Of a stretch of 64,000 nucleotides of DNA, positions 31,945-41,844 are shown piece by piece. The translations under genes were made by a program, and so were the position numbers. The notes below the pieces were generated by a model. The model saw only the letters and a list, made by a program, of their open reading frames with translations. It had not been told where the DNA came from and did no database searches. Origin of the DNA: Euglena gracilis (taxonomy: Eukaryota > Euglenida > Euglenophyceae > Euglenales); contig CP154957.1 of NCBI GenBank assembly GCA_039621445.1, positions 42,193,474 to 42,257,473 on the forward strand, in the 5' to 3' direction. Each line of letters starts with the position of its first letter. Position 1 is the stretch's first letter.

Positions 31945-32580
31945 CTAGTCCGCGGGTGGGGCGGTGGGGGTGGGGGTGGAACCCCCATCCAACACCGGCT
32001 GGGTCAGAGGAAAGAGGAGGAAATGGAGGAAAGGGAAAACGTTCTTCTTCGTTCTCCTGCGGTGAGGAGGTACTTTGCTTAAGGACAAAAGCGGGGGGGG
32101 GGTTTGAGGCTCCCTGCCGCTGACCCAGCATATGCCATTGGGGGAATAACTATACACTGGCGGGATGGGTGGTATGTAAGACGGGCCAGGGGAGGGGGGC
32201 TGGAATGTCCACAGCAATCCCAGCTGTGCCAGGCAGCACTGAAAATCCACGAACCCCATGGCGACGAGGTCCATAGGTAGTGCTCTCCCAAGTCGGACAG
32301 CGGCGCTGAGTTCATCACCAAGAACGGTTGCCTGAGCGGCGGAGGGTGGGGGAATGGCTACAAGCTGCGCAGGTGGGTCGGCGGGCATTGTGCGGCAGGA
32401 GTTGGTGGCGGCTGCGTTGCGGCCTGGGGGCTGGGCTTGGGGGCCGACCTGCTGCTGGGGGGGGGGGTGGGTGGTGGAGCCCTGGGAGGGCAGGCGGCTG
32501 ACCGACAAGGGGGCGGTGATGGGGCGAGTAGCCGCGGCTGGGGAGCATGCAGCTGGCCGCGGGCTCGGGCTGGGTTGCAA
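31945..32580 (-). CDS. Pro/Ala/Gln-rich ORF, unknown
   Basis: A long open frame with no ATG at its start (the first codon in frame is TTG), so it may be an internal exon. The N-terminal two thirds are Pro/Ala/Gln rich; then comes an ordinary, hydrophobic segment (LGDELSAAVRLGRALPMDLV, FVDFQCCLAQLGLLW). A shape like this occurs in gag-like retroelement proteins, but I see no zinc knuckle or protease motif. An overlapping ORF (32315-32623) in a second frame has similar composition. It lies in the largest stretch free of known repeats in the window. Confidence 0.3.
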   Translation of the reverse strand: MQPSPSPRPAACSPAAATRPITAPLSVSRLPSQGSTTHPPPQQQVGPQAQPPGRNAAATNSCRTMPADPPAQLVAIPPPSAAQATVLGDELSAAVRLGRALPMDLVAMGFVDFQCCLAQLGLLWTFQPPSPGPSYIPPIPPVYSYSPNGICWVSGREPQTPPPLLSLSKVPPHRRRTKKNVFPFLHFLLFPLTQPVLDGGSTPTPTAPPAD

Positions 32581-34250
32581 GGCCCGGGGGCGGGGTGGTT
32601 GGTGGAGGTCTTTCCACCATCACATGACGAGGTTGCAGAAGGTGGCCTTCACATAGGGGGCACTAGGGAATAGTAATTCCCCAAGACAACCCCCAGCCAG
32701 CTGACCCAGATCACTGCCGTGGGTGTAGCACACCCGGCAAATTGTACCTCTATGGTACCAGTGCACAGCCATCAGCTGTGGACAGGTACCAGGAACCTGC
32801 TTAGAATCTGCACCACTTTTCCAAACCCCCCCTCTTCTTGCCGCCCGTCTGCCACAGCGCAGGCATGCACTCGCCGCACCCAGCAGGGCAGGTTTTGTGG
32901 ATAATATTCGGCGGGGGGCACTCGACTAGAGGAGGCCAGCAGTCGTGTGGGGATCTGGCGACTAGCTCCAACGGCCATGCGAGCTGCACTCTTGGCAGGC
33001 AGCCGCGGACGCCCCGCGCCGAACCGACACCTGAGACCCGTATATCTTACACCGGGCTTTCAATGGGGACCGCTGGCCGCCCTGCCCGGAGGATGTTACC
33101 AGTCTATGGAAGGCTTGGATCCCTCCGAAGGCCAGCTAAATTTCGTTGTCCTATTGGTGGGGTCTGGCGACCCTTCATGTTCACCTTCATGGGTGCTGAA
33201 CTGCGGCGTCGGGAGACAGGCTCGGCTAAGGACCAGCGCTGCATTGCGCTCCCCAACAGACACCTTCAGCATGGGGGTATGGTGGAGAGACAAGGCAATT
33301 GTAATGCGCACGGGGGGGGGGGGTGGCAGGAGGAGGGGGAGCGGGTGGTCAGCCTGCCGCCCTGATCAGGGGTGGGTGTTGGGGGTGGTCACATGGGAAG
33401 AAATGGTGACAAGAAAATGCCTGCCCGACAGCCTCACTGGACAACCGCCACAAAACATCTGGTGACCTTGCCGATGATGACAGGCCGCAGGGACCGAGAG
33501 AACATCGAGTAGATGACGGCAGCAGGAACGGAGAGAACATCGATTGGACGATGGCCGCAGGGACTGAGAGAACAACGAGTTGAAGACGGCCGCAAGGACC
33601 GAGAGGTGGGCCGGGAAGACAATGCAGCACCCCAATACAGGAGGGGGTGTGTTGGCGGGCCAAGGGCCCTGGGGGGGGGGCACAGGCTCGGTGATGCAGG
33701 GTCTGGTCTTTCCTGAAACATTTTGCACCTCCTAATAGTATTAGGCCTGGTTGTGGTTGTGCGATTTGAAAAGCATCCAAAAGGCCAGGGGGGGTTCGGT
33801 TGTCGTGAGTGATGCAGACTTGGGAGGGGGGGATCATGTGGTGCAATACAAAATTCCTTGAACCTGGCTTCTGGCAACCTGCAAAAAAAAGGGAGAAGGA
33901 GAAGAAGAATATAAAGCAAAAAAAAATACAATAAAATAAAAGGGCAAAAAAAAAGTCAGGGCCACGGTGCAATCAGAAGAAAGGTCGGGCTTGTACCATC
34001 CATATGTCTCACATCTACCCCCCTCCATCGCTACTGCCCACCTCACAGTGCCATCTGACGTCCCCTTCAAGGCCGATTTGGGCACCTGCACAGGCGGGCC
34101 CGGTCGGGCACATGCCTCCCACAGGCTGGCAAGGGACACGTGCACAGTACCGGTCCAAGCCCGACCCCGGCCCAGCGATGGACCATGTGCCAGGCCGGCG
34201 GAGGGGTGGGGGGATCATACATCTCTTTAAGGACCCCGGGGGGGGTGCTG
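32581..34250. other. repeat-poor region, no gene recognised
   Basis: ORFs of 100-207 codons overlap on both strands (32838-33365, 32947-33465, 33349-33972), none with a recognisable motif. Composition is normal apart from G-runs at 33310 and 33670. It could be the decayed body of a retroelement or host sequence. Confidence 0.3.
33484..33611 (+). repeat. 35-bp tandem repeat, about 3.6 units
   Basis: The unit resembles GGCCGCAGGGACCGAGAG plus AACATCGAGTAGATGAC, with about 80 percent identity. As 35 is not a multiple of three, reading frames rotate through it. Confidence 0.75.
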
Positions 34251-34927
34251 GGCTAGGGCTAGAAATTTGGGCTGGCTAGAAATTTGGGCTGGCTAGCCCG
34301 CCCCCGGGGGGGGGGGGCTGGGCCCCGGCTGGGGGCGAGCTGGACTGAAATCGGAAAAATGCCCAAAAATGACCTGCAGAACACAGTTTTGAAAAAATGA
34401 TGCATCTGAAACCCCCCAAAAATGCCCCAAACGCCCCCCAAACCCCATTTTTGACCACTTTTGAACACAGTTTTTCAAAAAATTTCGGCGCTTCGCACCG
34501 AAAAATTTTGGGCTGGACCCCCAAAAAAGGGTAGACTGGGGGGGGGTCCTGGGTGGTCGGCCGACTAGTCGGCCGACCACCCAACTGGTCGGTCGACTAG
34601 GCCTGGTCGGCAGCTAGTCGGCGAGACAGGGGGGGGTCGGCCGACTAGTCGGCCGACCACCCACTGTAATGTAGTTACGGGCCAGTCTCGCCGACTTTTA
34701 AGTCCCCCCCCTGAGAAAAAACTTTTGTCCAAATCACCCCAAAACCAGTCAAACCCCACCCAAATGGCTCAAATGGCTCCAGAACCCCCGAATCGGGGGT
34801 GAATATGCAAAAAAACTGGGGGCAAAATGTCCATTTTGGGCCACTTTTGGGAAAAGAACACTTCTCCCCGTTGGATTTTCAATATATAAGTCAAAATTTG
34901 CACAAAAAGGACTTAGCCCTCCAAGTA

Positions 34928-35187
34928 CCAACCCCCCCCTCTATTTGTCCCCCCCCCCTAATTGGCCAGAGCCCAGGTGGCCAATTAGGGGGGGGGGTTG
35001 CTCATTTCAAGGGAAAATGTCTTTATTCGGGTGTTTTAGGGGGTTCGCGACTGTAAAGGACGGGGTCCAGGTGGCCAATTGGGGGGGGGGGGGGGTTAGG
35101 GGTAACCCCCCCCATTGTCCCCCCCCCAATTGGCCAGAAGGGGGGTCCGGGCCGCCCGGAGGGCGGCCAAATGCAGGGGGGGGTTGG
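34928..35187. mobile_element. miniature element with CCAACCCC ends, proven TA insertion
   Basis: 260 bp between TA copies. The ends are CCAACCCCCCCC and its inverse; internal motifs are TTGGCC.AATTAGGGGG. The same host site is uninterrupted at 27221-27245 (CCTCCAAGTATATTGCC). Confidence 0.85.
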
Positions 35188-35194
35188 TATATTG

Positions 35195-35540
35195 CCAACA
35201 TAGAAGGGTGCGGGGGGGGGGGGGGGGGCGGAGCCACCCCCCCCCTCCGCCTATGCCAAAGTGAGCCACAAAAACGACTTAACCCCGGAGTATGTTGCCA
35301 ACATAGAAGGGATTTTGTTATTTGAGGGGGGGGGTCGGAGCCCCCCCCCCCCCACACCTAATCCAAAGTGAGCCACAAAAACGACTTAACCCCGGAGTAT
35401 GTTGCCAACATAGAAGGGATTTTGTTATTTGAGGGGGGGGGTGCGGGGGGGCGGAGCCCCCCGCCTATGCCAAAGTGAGCCACAAAAACGACATAGCCCC
35501 CGAGTATGTTGCCAACATAGAAGGGATTTTGTTATCTGGG
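35195..35540 (+). repeat. sat-2 array, about three units
   Basis: Cargo of TG copy 3, with the same unit as 12943-13425. Confidence 0.85.
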
Positions 35541-36126
35541 CTCGGGTGGGGGTGGAGGGGGGAGTTTTCAGCCTGTCGTGATGCAGAATGCTTGCATTTC
35601 TAAAGGATTTTCATGTAATCCCTGTTTCATCATTGGTTTTTAACCCCTCCGGACCCCATCAAGGGCCCACCAACCCCCCACCGACCAAAGATTTCCATCG
35701 AGGGTGTTCCTGTTGGTGTAAGGCACTTATTTGGACCCATCCGGACCATTTCCGGGTGGTTTGGACCCGCCACAGACCATTTTTATGACCACCGACTAGC
35801 CACCGACTAGTCTGCATACAATTTTCTTCATAAAAAGTCGGCGAGACTGGCCCGTAACTACATTAGAGTGGGTGGTCGGCCGACTAATCCGCCGACCACC
35901 CAGGACCCCCCCGACCACCCAGGACCCCCCCCCCCTGTCTCGCCGACTAGCTGCCGACAAGGCCTAGTCGGCCGACCAATTGGGTGGTCGGCCGACTTGT
36001 CGGCCGACCACCCAGGACCCCCCCCCCCAGTCTACCGTTTGGCACTGGACTCCCCCGCCTAAAATAGCAAAACCCCCTTGAGTCGGTGTACCCCTGCACC
36101 CAGTCTTGGACAAAGACTGTGTACCC

Positions 36127-37442
36127 CTACGATGGACTTAGGGGGGACAAAGACTGTGTAGGGGATACACAGTCTTTGTCCTGAGACATGTGTACCCCCC
36201 CCTCCCCCCGAGCAACAACCTGGCTGACTATCTGTCCTGAAACATTTGAGAGTTCATCAGAAGAGACGCACAGCAGCAGGAGTAAAGCAATCTGCAACCG
36301 AAAAAACCCGGTCGAGGCAAACGTGCTGCCAATGAATGTCTCCGGGACAAAAAACGGAAGCAGACAATTGGTGTTATCCTCAGCGCTATTTGCGCCTTGT
36401 ATTTTCAACACGTGCGGGCAAGGGGGGCATCTCCCTGCCATCACACCGAGGACAACACCAACTGTTGCGAGGGGGGGCATGGAACGGCCTGCACAGTCCA
36501 AGTGCCAATACTCATGGCATAAATCACAGTCCATTGGGCGAAGCAATCCTCGCTTGCCCAATGGCAAAAAGCAACGAGAGCAGGGCTTGCCAGCCATACG
36601 CTCCTCAGTTGTTTCCGTTTTGAGAACAGGGAAGGGGTTAGGAACATTTTTTGGCCTTCCTCGTCTTGATCGGGGTGAAAATTTCCGATCCGCAACTGCT
36701 CCATGCTCTCTGCCCTCTGGCCCAAATTGTAGGACAGCACCAACAAATTGTATCGCTGCGCCTCATACCAAGAATCCCACTTGGTCTGTGCATGTAACGA
36801 TAACATGTCCGCATCGTCCAAAACTTTCATCTCTGGCTCTCTTGCCTTTCTTTTCTTCTGCCGAGAGGCAGCCGCATCCAAAAAACGAACAAAAATTGGG
36901 AATTGACTCCTTGCTTTGGGGACGATGGGATGGGGTGGTTTTGTTTGTTTGTACAGCACAGCCAATGCATTCACATAAGTTGTTAATGTCTGCGGAGCCC
37001 ATTCCAGTATGGGCACCCCTGCCTGTTCACACAAAAGTTTTCGGTGCACGGCGTAGGAAATTTTCTCTGCGTCTGTGTCAAACAGAGCGTGGACTGTAAG
37101 CACATGCTTCGCAAAGGCGCAGAGGTACTCGTCCAAATCGTCAGTTTTGAAGCCCTTCACCTCACTAATTTTCTGAAAATTGATTAGGGCCGTATATGCA
37201 ACTTTTTGGTTTCTGGCGCTACCTTCAGGCTGGGGCACAGTTTGAGAAAAATGGTCACCAAAAAGCAACGTGTCCGCAGAACCATGTGCAATTGGGGATT
37301 CCACAGCTTCCTTCAAGCTTGCTAGAAAATCTGTGGGGTTGGGAAGGGGTCCCAAGCCAGCCTCGGCGACGTTCACGAGTTGCGCGGGCAACATGATGCT
37401 GTGGGGGAAAGCGTGCGGTAACACAGAGGCAATGTTCCTCAT
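36127..37442 (-). CDS. recombinase-like protein with C-terminal PHD finger (frame change inside)
   Basis: ATG at 37442. Residues 1-235 read well: KTDDLDEYLCAFAKHVL, then a SAM-like core (LTTYVNALAVLYKQTKP), a Lys-rich KKRKAREPE stretch and LVLSYNLGQRAESMEQLRIGNF-like sequence, where G-x-R-x-x-S/E-x-x-x-L fits the first catalytic Arg motif of tyrosine recombinases. Near 36690 the best frame changes: RRGRPKN (AT-hook-like) and then a C4HC3 finger, C-x2-C-x14-C-x2-C-x4-H-x2-C-x21-C-x2-C (36590-36410). An intron or a one-base slip must join them. The later recombinase motifs (H-x-x-R, Tyr) are not found, so this copy is either incomplete or not a classical recombinase. The homologue at 24400-25921 supports the N-terminal half. 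Confidence 0.55.
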
Positions 37443-37494
37443 TAGGGGTACTCAGTCTTTGTCCAAGACTGGGTGTAGGGTAGTACACCGACTT

Positions 37495-37548
37495 TTATAA
37501 AGACCCCCCCCCCTACACAGTCTTTGTCCTGAGACGGGTGGAGGGGTA
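37495..37548. repeat. left half of the YR-36 hairpin, interrupted at TA
   Basis: Together with 40264-40348 this forms a perfect palindrome with arms of about 60 bp (CCTACACAGTCTTTGTCC, GAGACGGGTGGAGGGG and so on) and a TTC loop, apart from C-run length. The pogo-like element sits at a TA about 15 bp from the loop. Confidence 0.85.
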
Positions 37549-37829
37549 CCCTCACCCCCCCTATTTGGCCCCCCCCCTAATTGGCTAATTGGGGGTCCCG
37601 TTGGACCGTCCATTAGCCAATTAGGGGGGGGGTCAGCCTAATTGGCTAACGGACCTTCCCTTGGGACCACGGATTGGCCAATTGGGGGGGGGGGGTGAAG
37701 ATGATCAAAAGAACAGCCTCCGAGGAATCAGTCGCACGGCAGGGAGCACTGGATGGCAGAAAAACGACGAAAGGCCGGTCCGTGGCCTGGCGTGCAGGTT
37801 CGTGTGTGCGCATGTCTCACAGACAGAAA

Positions 37830-40057
37830 ACACAACCCACGGCAACGCAGGACGCGTGCAACCAGATTCCGCATGTGGGACATTGGGCGGAGGCGGAAAT
37901 GGCACCATGGCATCATATGACCAGGCAGACATTTATTCATTTTAAAAAAAATGTTGATGTTGCAGTTGTTTTTGCTGCTGCTGTTGTTGTTGCTGCTGCT
38001 GCTGTTGTTATTTGAAAATAAGTGAGGGTTGGTCCATCCCCACTCCCCCCAACTCCCCACCAACGTGCCATGGTGCCAGGTAGAGTAGCGCAGTGGACGC
38101 TCACACTGGGCACAGACAGAAGGCTTTGGGGGGGGGAGTAGCCTCATCCACTTCCATCTCGTCCTCTCTGTCTTCTTCTTCCTCGACCTCCATTTGGGGG
38201 CCATCCATCTCCAGTGTATCCTCAGCCCCATCCTCTTCTTTTTCATCTGGGACGGCATTCTCAGTCACCCCTGTTGAGAGTAAATAAAAAATCCTCACCC
38301 TCCCTTTTTTTGAACCTTTGGCCACAGAATCCAAAACTGTAAGCGCTTCCGAAATGTCCCCTGGTGCCTCTTCTTCAGCTTTCGCAGCATCTTTGGAATC
38401 CCCAGTCAGTGCAGGCTGTAGTATCAACTTTTCCATGCCCTTTTGAATGTTTGCAACTATGTGACAGAAGGAGAGTTTTCAAAGGTGGTGGAAAAAAAAC
38501 ATACGTGGGACGCGATTCCATGCATCAGTCACCCATCCCATGACCTCCTCCCTTGATGGCTTCCTTCCCATGTCAGAATCAGTGATAGTTTAGGCCCGCC
38601 AGTTTATGTATGATTTTCGCACAGAGGCCTTGAAGAGGTGGTTTACGTAGACGTCCATTACCTGGGGAGGGGACAGACGTCAAGAAAACGTGTGATGTCC
38701 AACGGTGGCTGACCTGAACAATGCTCGTGCAGCCCCCTGGAATGAAAATGATGTCTGACCCGTTTTCTTTCAACCAGTCCAAGACCATTTGGTCCCGGTG
38801 GGTTGAATACAAATCAACCACTAGCAGGTGCTTCTTCTTTTCAAAATTGAATGTCTTTGTACACCAATGCAAGAACAGCTCGCCTGTCATCCAACCGTTG
38901 TCAGACGTCTGGGCTTCACATGCCAAATTTCCTGCAGCTTTTTGCACCTGCTTCTCCACCCTTCCGGCTTTCTTCCCCTTGAACAACAGAAATGGCTCCT
39001 CTTTTCGAACGTCCAAGATTTTCCCCGCTTCATCCACAGTCAGGCGGGCCGCCAAGAACACCGTGAACATTGTTCGGTCAGCTCCCGTGGACATCACAGC
39101 CACATGCTGGGATCCCTTTGCTTCAAGAGTTGTTTTGGGTAACTCCTCAAACCTGACCCCTGAAGGAAATGAGAACGTGGGGGGGGGGGTCCCAAGGAAA
39201 AGGCAACCTGTCTCATCCCCACAAACAAATACTCGGTATTTTTGTTGTTCGTACATAGAGCGAAGTAGTCCATTGAAGCGTTTAACTCTATCTTCGTAGT
39301 TGCCTGGCACGCACTGTTTCACGGAACTCACCCTTCGGTACACGATACCATATTGGCCTCTCCATTTTCGCCACAGTTCATCCCTCCCAGAGGCGGTGAT
39401 ACCAAAATAATCTTTGACCACCTCCTTTGGCTCCAACAAGTCCCGTGAAACGGTTCCGTGTGCCTCTCTTACTTGCAAGAAAAATTTGTACATCGCTTCT
39501 CCCATCTCCTTGTACTTGTTCAGAGGGATGAGACGCTTCATGTTGCCCTGTCCGTTTGCAGCCATTTTCAAAAGCTTTGATTCCTGCCCCTTGAACCGAG
39601 TGAGTGACCTTGCGGAGACCTCGGGGAATTTCCTTAAAGTTTCTTTGTCTGTGTGGGTCTTGTTGTAGGACAGCACAGCCAACTTCTCGGATACATCCAG
39701 GTCACGACGCAATTTCTTGTGTGCTGTCACAGAAGCGGCCTTTGCCACAATGTTGCTGTGCAGGAATGTACCAGATACATACAGTGGGGTGATTTTTCTT
39801 TTGGAAAGAGGATGAGGGTTTGGGAAGGTCTCCGTTGAACAGTCAAAACTGCTACTGACTGGTTTTGCAAAATAAAGGTGGTCTGGCTAAGGCATTTCTC
39901 GGTCCCCCTTTGGCAACCCTCACAAGTTCAGCAACGTCCTGGTGGTTGGGGCTGGAACCAAGACCTCGGTAGTTGTACTCGACGCAACATCGCTGCCATC
40001 ACGCCTTCTTTCAGCCAACTTGGCATGTGGCTTAAAAGAAATCGTAGATTGGCGCAT
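37830..40057 (-). pseudogene. DD35D transposase (Fot/pogo-like) with introns and C-terminal PHD-like finger
   Basis: Model: exon 1 from ATG 40057 to 39924; intron 39756-39923 (GTGAGG...CAG); exon 2 to 38714; intron 38662-38713 (52 nt); exon 3 to 38505; intron 38457-38504 (48 nt); exon 4 from 38456. Exon 2 holds a helix-turn-helix-like N-terminus (RKFPEVSARSLTRFKG) and the first two catalytic Asp (VFVCGDETG; LLVVDLYSTH). Splicing the 52-nt intron brings in VMDVYVNHLFKASVRKS, the third Asp, giving 35 residues between Asp 2 and 3 as in Fot1/pogo elements. EEVMGWVTDAWNRVP follows, typical of this family. Defects: TAA at 38590-38592 in frame between these segments, and a G9 run (38128-38136) where the frame must shift to reach a Cys/His finger (VCAQC; then CPTCGIWLHASC near 37875). 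An acidic linker precedes the finger. Confidence 0.7.
38662..38713 (-). other. 52-nt intron in the transposase gene
   Basis: GT at the 5' side, a pyrimidine-rich tail and CCCCAG at the 3' side. Unspliced, the frame reads filler and loses the third catalytic Asp; spliced, the conserved DDE motif is restored. This is the best evidence in the window for spliceosomal introns. Confidence 0.75.
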
Positions 40058-40263
40058 GGCTGCAAGAAAAAACAAAACCAGCAGTACGGTAGCTTCAAAG
40101 GATAACATAAAAATTTTGTCTCCCACACCCCCATTGGATTGTCCATTAGCCAATTAGGGGGCGGGTCGAGGTACCCCCCCCCCTAATTGTCCCCCCCCCC
40201 TAATTGGCTAATTGGGGGTCTGAAGGAGCCCGACCATTAGCCAAATAGGGGGGGGGGTGAGGG

Positions 40264-40348
40264 TACACAGTCTTTGTCCTTCGGACAAAGACTGTGTACC
40301 CCTCCACCCGTCTCAGGACAAAGACTGTGTAGGGGGGGTCTTTCTTGA
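40264..40348. repeat. right half of the YR-36 hairpin
   Basis: It continues the palindrome begun at 37495, with the GTCCTTCGGAC loop at 40278-40288. Confidence 0.85.
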
Positions 40349-40453
40349 TATAGTGTGTGCAAGGCAAGGATGGCCAAAACAAGTATCTTCTTTGAGGCCA
40401 GAAAATTTTTTGATGTTTGTAGCCGGCTGTTCAGAAACGTGATAAATTGGCCC

Positions 40454-40604
40454 CTACAAGGTACCAGCTACCCCAAAGAGCCGCCCAACTAGGGTTAATA
40501 CACATGGGGGGACCCTCGCTCGGCGCCTTCGGCGCCTCGCTCGGGTCCCCCCATGTTTTTAACCCTTGTTGGGCGGCTCTTTGGGTTCGCTGGGTACCTT
40601 GTAG
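40454..40604. repeat. 151-bp fold-back repeat
   Basis: Arms of about 70 bp (CTACAAGGTACCAGC, CCCAAAGAGCCGCCCAAC, GGTTAATACACATGGGG) close on a GGCGCCTTCGGCGCC loop. Related partial copies are at 8763-8872 and 41515-41600. The flank CAGCCGGCTGTTCAG...GGCCCCTA recurs at 59610-59650. Confidence 0.8.
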
Positions 40605-40926
40605 AGACCAACCTAACAACGTTGAGCGGGAAATGTTCTGCTGTTTGGATTAGAATCGTAACCCTAACCCTACTCCTTCAAATAACGTCAGAAATTCTTT
40701 TTTACCACAGGTTGATGCCATCAGGAATTCTTTTTGTGCTAAAATTGCGCTTTTTATGCTCCACAGGGTTTGGCCAAGGGTTTGGATGCTTTTGAAAAGG
40801 AAAACCATTGAGGTCGTTTCTATCGACCATGTGGTCGGCCCGACCAATTGGAGCCGGAGCCGACCGGGCCGACCACATGGTCGGTAACCCAAACAGGTCG
40901 GGCCGACCAGGTCGGCCCGACCTATA

Positions 40927-41102
40927 CCACCCCCCCCCCCCTTATTGTCCCACCGACCTGCCCCCGGGAGGCCCGATCGGACAATAAAGGGGGGAGGACA
41001 ATAAAGGGGTACCAAAGGAATTTCATTGGCCGGGCCAAAAGATCCCCTGTCGGCCGGGGCCCAGGGACAATGAGGGGGGGGGGCAATAAGGGGGGGGGGT
41101 GG
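40927..41102. mobile_element. ACAAT miniature transposon, copy 6
   Basis: 176 bp flanked by TA, with CCACCCCCCCC ends. It interrupts a GGTCGGGCCGACC palindrome block; the related block at about 43280 lacks it. Confidence 0.8.
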
Positions 41103-41639
41103 TAGTCAAAAGTCCTTCGAAAAGGGGGGGGTAATGCGGTACAGTGGCCATTTCTTTCGACCTCCAGAGGTCGGCCCGACCATGGTCGGGCCGACCATGG
41201 TCTGGCCGACCATAGGTCGGGCCGACCTAGGTCGGACTGACCTCCAGAACTAGCATATATTACGCCCGGGACCGCTCGGCCGACCCGGCCCGACCTGGTC
41301 GGTAGGAAACGCAATTATCCGCACAACCCCCCCCCCCCCCTTGAGATTTTAAGCCCCCCCCTGAAAAAAACTTTTGTCCAAATCACCCCAAAAACAGTCA
41401 AAACCCACTTAAATGGCTCCAGAACCCCCCAATCGGGGGTGAATATGCAAAAATTTGGGGGGAAAATGCCCAGTTTGGGCCATTTTTGGGAAAAACGGGA
41501 AAATGCCCATTTTCGAGCGACGGTCCCCCATGTGTATTAACCCCATTTGGACGGCTCTTTGGGGTGGCTGGTACCTTGTAGCGGCCAATTTATCACGTTT
41601 CTGAACAGCCGGCTGTAGTCCTCAAAATTGAAATTTTTC

Positions 41640-41840
41640 CAAGCCGGTTGGGGTTGGGGTTTGGGTTAGGGTTCAGATTAGGGTTTGGTACAGGGTCAGG
41701 GTTAGGGTTTCGGGTTAGGGTTGGGGTTAGGGTTCAGGTTACGTTCAAGGTTTAGAGTTTGGTTTAGGGTTAGGGTTAGGGTTCAGGTTACGTTCAAGGT
41801 TTAGGGTTTCGGGTTAGGGTTGGGGTTAGGCTTCGGGTTA
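41640..41840 (+). repeat. degenerate TTAGGG/GGTTC array in GA
   Basis: GGGTTAGGGTTCAGG and similar variants over about 200 bp, including a duplicated segment (GTTACGTTCAAGGTTTAG). Interstitial. Confidence 0.75.
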
Positions 41841-41844
41841 GACG

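Larger units (their letters stand above)
34524..36046. mobile_element. TG element copy 3
   Basis: The right end, inverted, is AGTGCCAAACGGTAGACTGG, identical to the left end of copy 1; the left end retains GGTAGACTGG. The flanks GGACCCCCA and GGACTCCCC match at 7 of 9. It was inserted in a sat-3 unit, whose remainder lies at 36047-36080. Palindrome blocks, body, sat-2 array and right arm are all present. Confidence 0.75.
37549..40263. mobile_element. Fot/pogo-like DNA transposon, TA duplication
   Basis: 2715 bp between TA dinucleotides (37547-37548, 40264-40265). The ends are CCCTCACCCCCC and its inverse, followed by subterminal TAATTGGCTAATTGG motifs in both orientations. It encodes a DDE transposase on the minus strand. 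Removing it and one TA restores a perfect hairpin, which proves the limits. Confidence 0.9.
36081..40354. mobile_element. tyrosine-recombinase-like element YR-36, inserted without target duplication
   Basis: The left limit AGTCGGTGTACCCC and right limit GGGTCTTTCTTGATATAG are shared with YR-24. The host is a sat-3 unit: CCCCTTG to the left and TGTGTGCAAGG to the right rejoin to the normal sat-3 sequence with nothing duplicated. Precise insertion without duplication is a hallmark of tyrosine-recombinase (Crypton-type) transposition. Terminal motifs ACAAAGACTGTGTA occur in several inverted copies, including a 60-bp-arm hairpin at the right end. A pogo-like transposon is inserted in that hairpin. 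Confidence 0.7.
29485..41267. mobile_element. DE element within GA, heavily loaded with insertions
   Basis: The left end GGCTTCGTGCGGAATCC with GCCATGCTACTTCTGG, and the inverted right end GGTCCCGGGCGTAATATATG with CTAGTTCTGG, match DE ends. The flanks GGGTCGGCC and CGCTCGGCC agree at 7 of 9 positions. GA palindrome sequence continues logically across the two junctions. It contains the second MAKR element, a TG element, YR-36 and its pogo-like passenger. Confidence 0.5.

Noticed and set aside
32719-33465. Reverse transcriptase or DIRS-type retroelement in the repeat-poor island
   Set aside because: I looked for RT and recombinase motifs in both strands' ORFs and found none I could defend.
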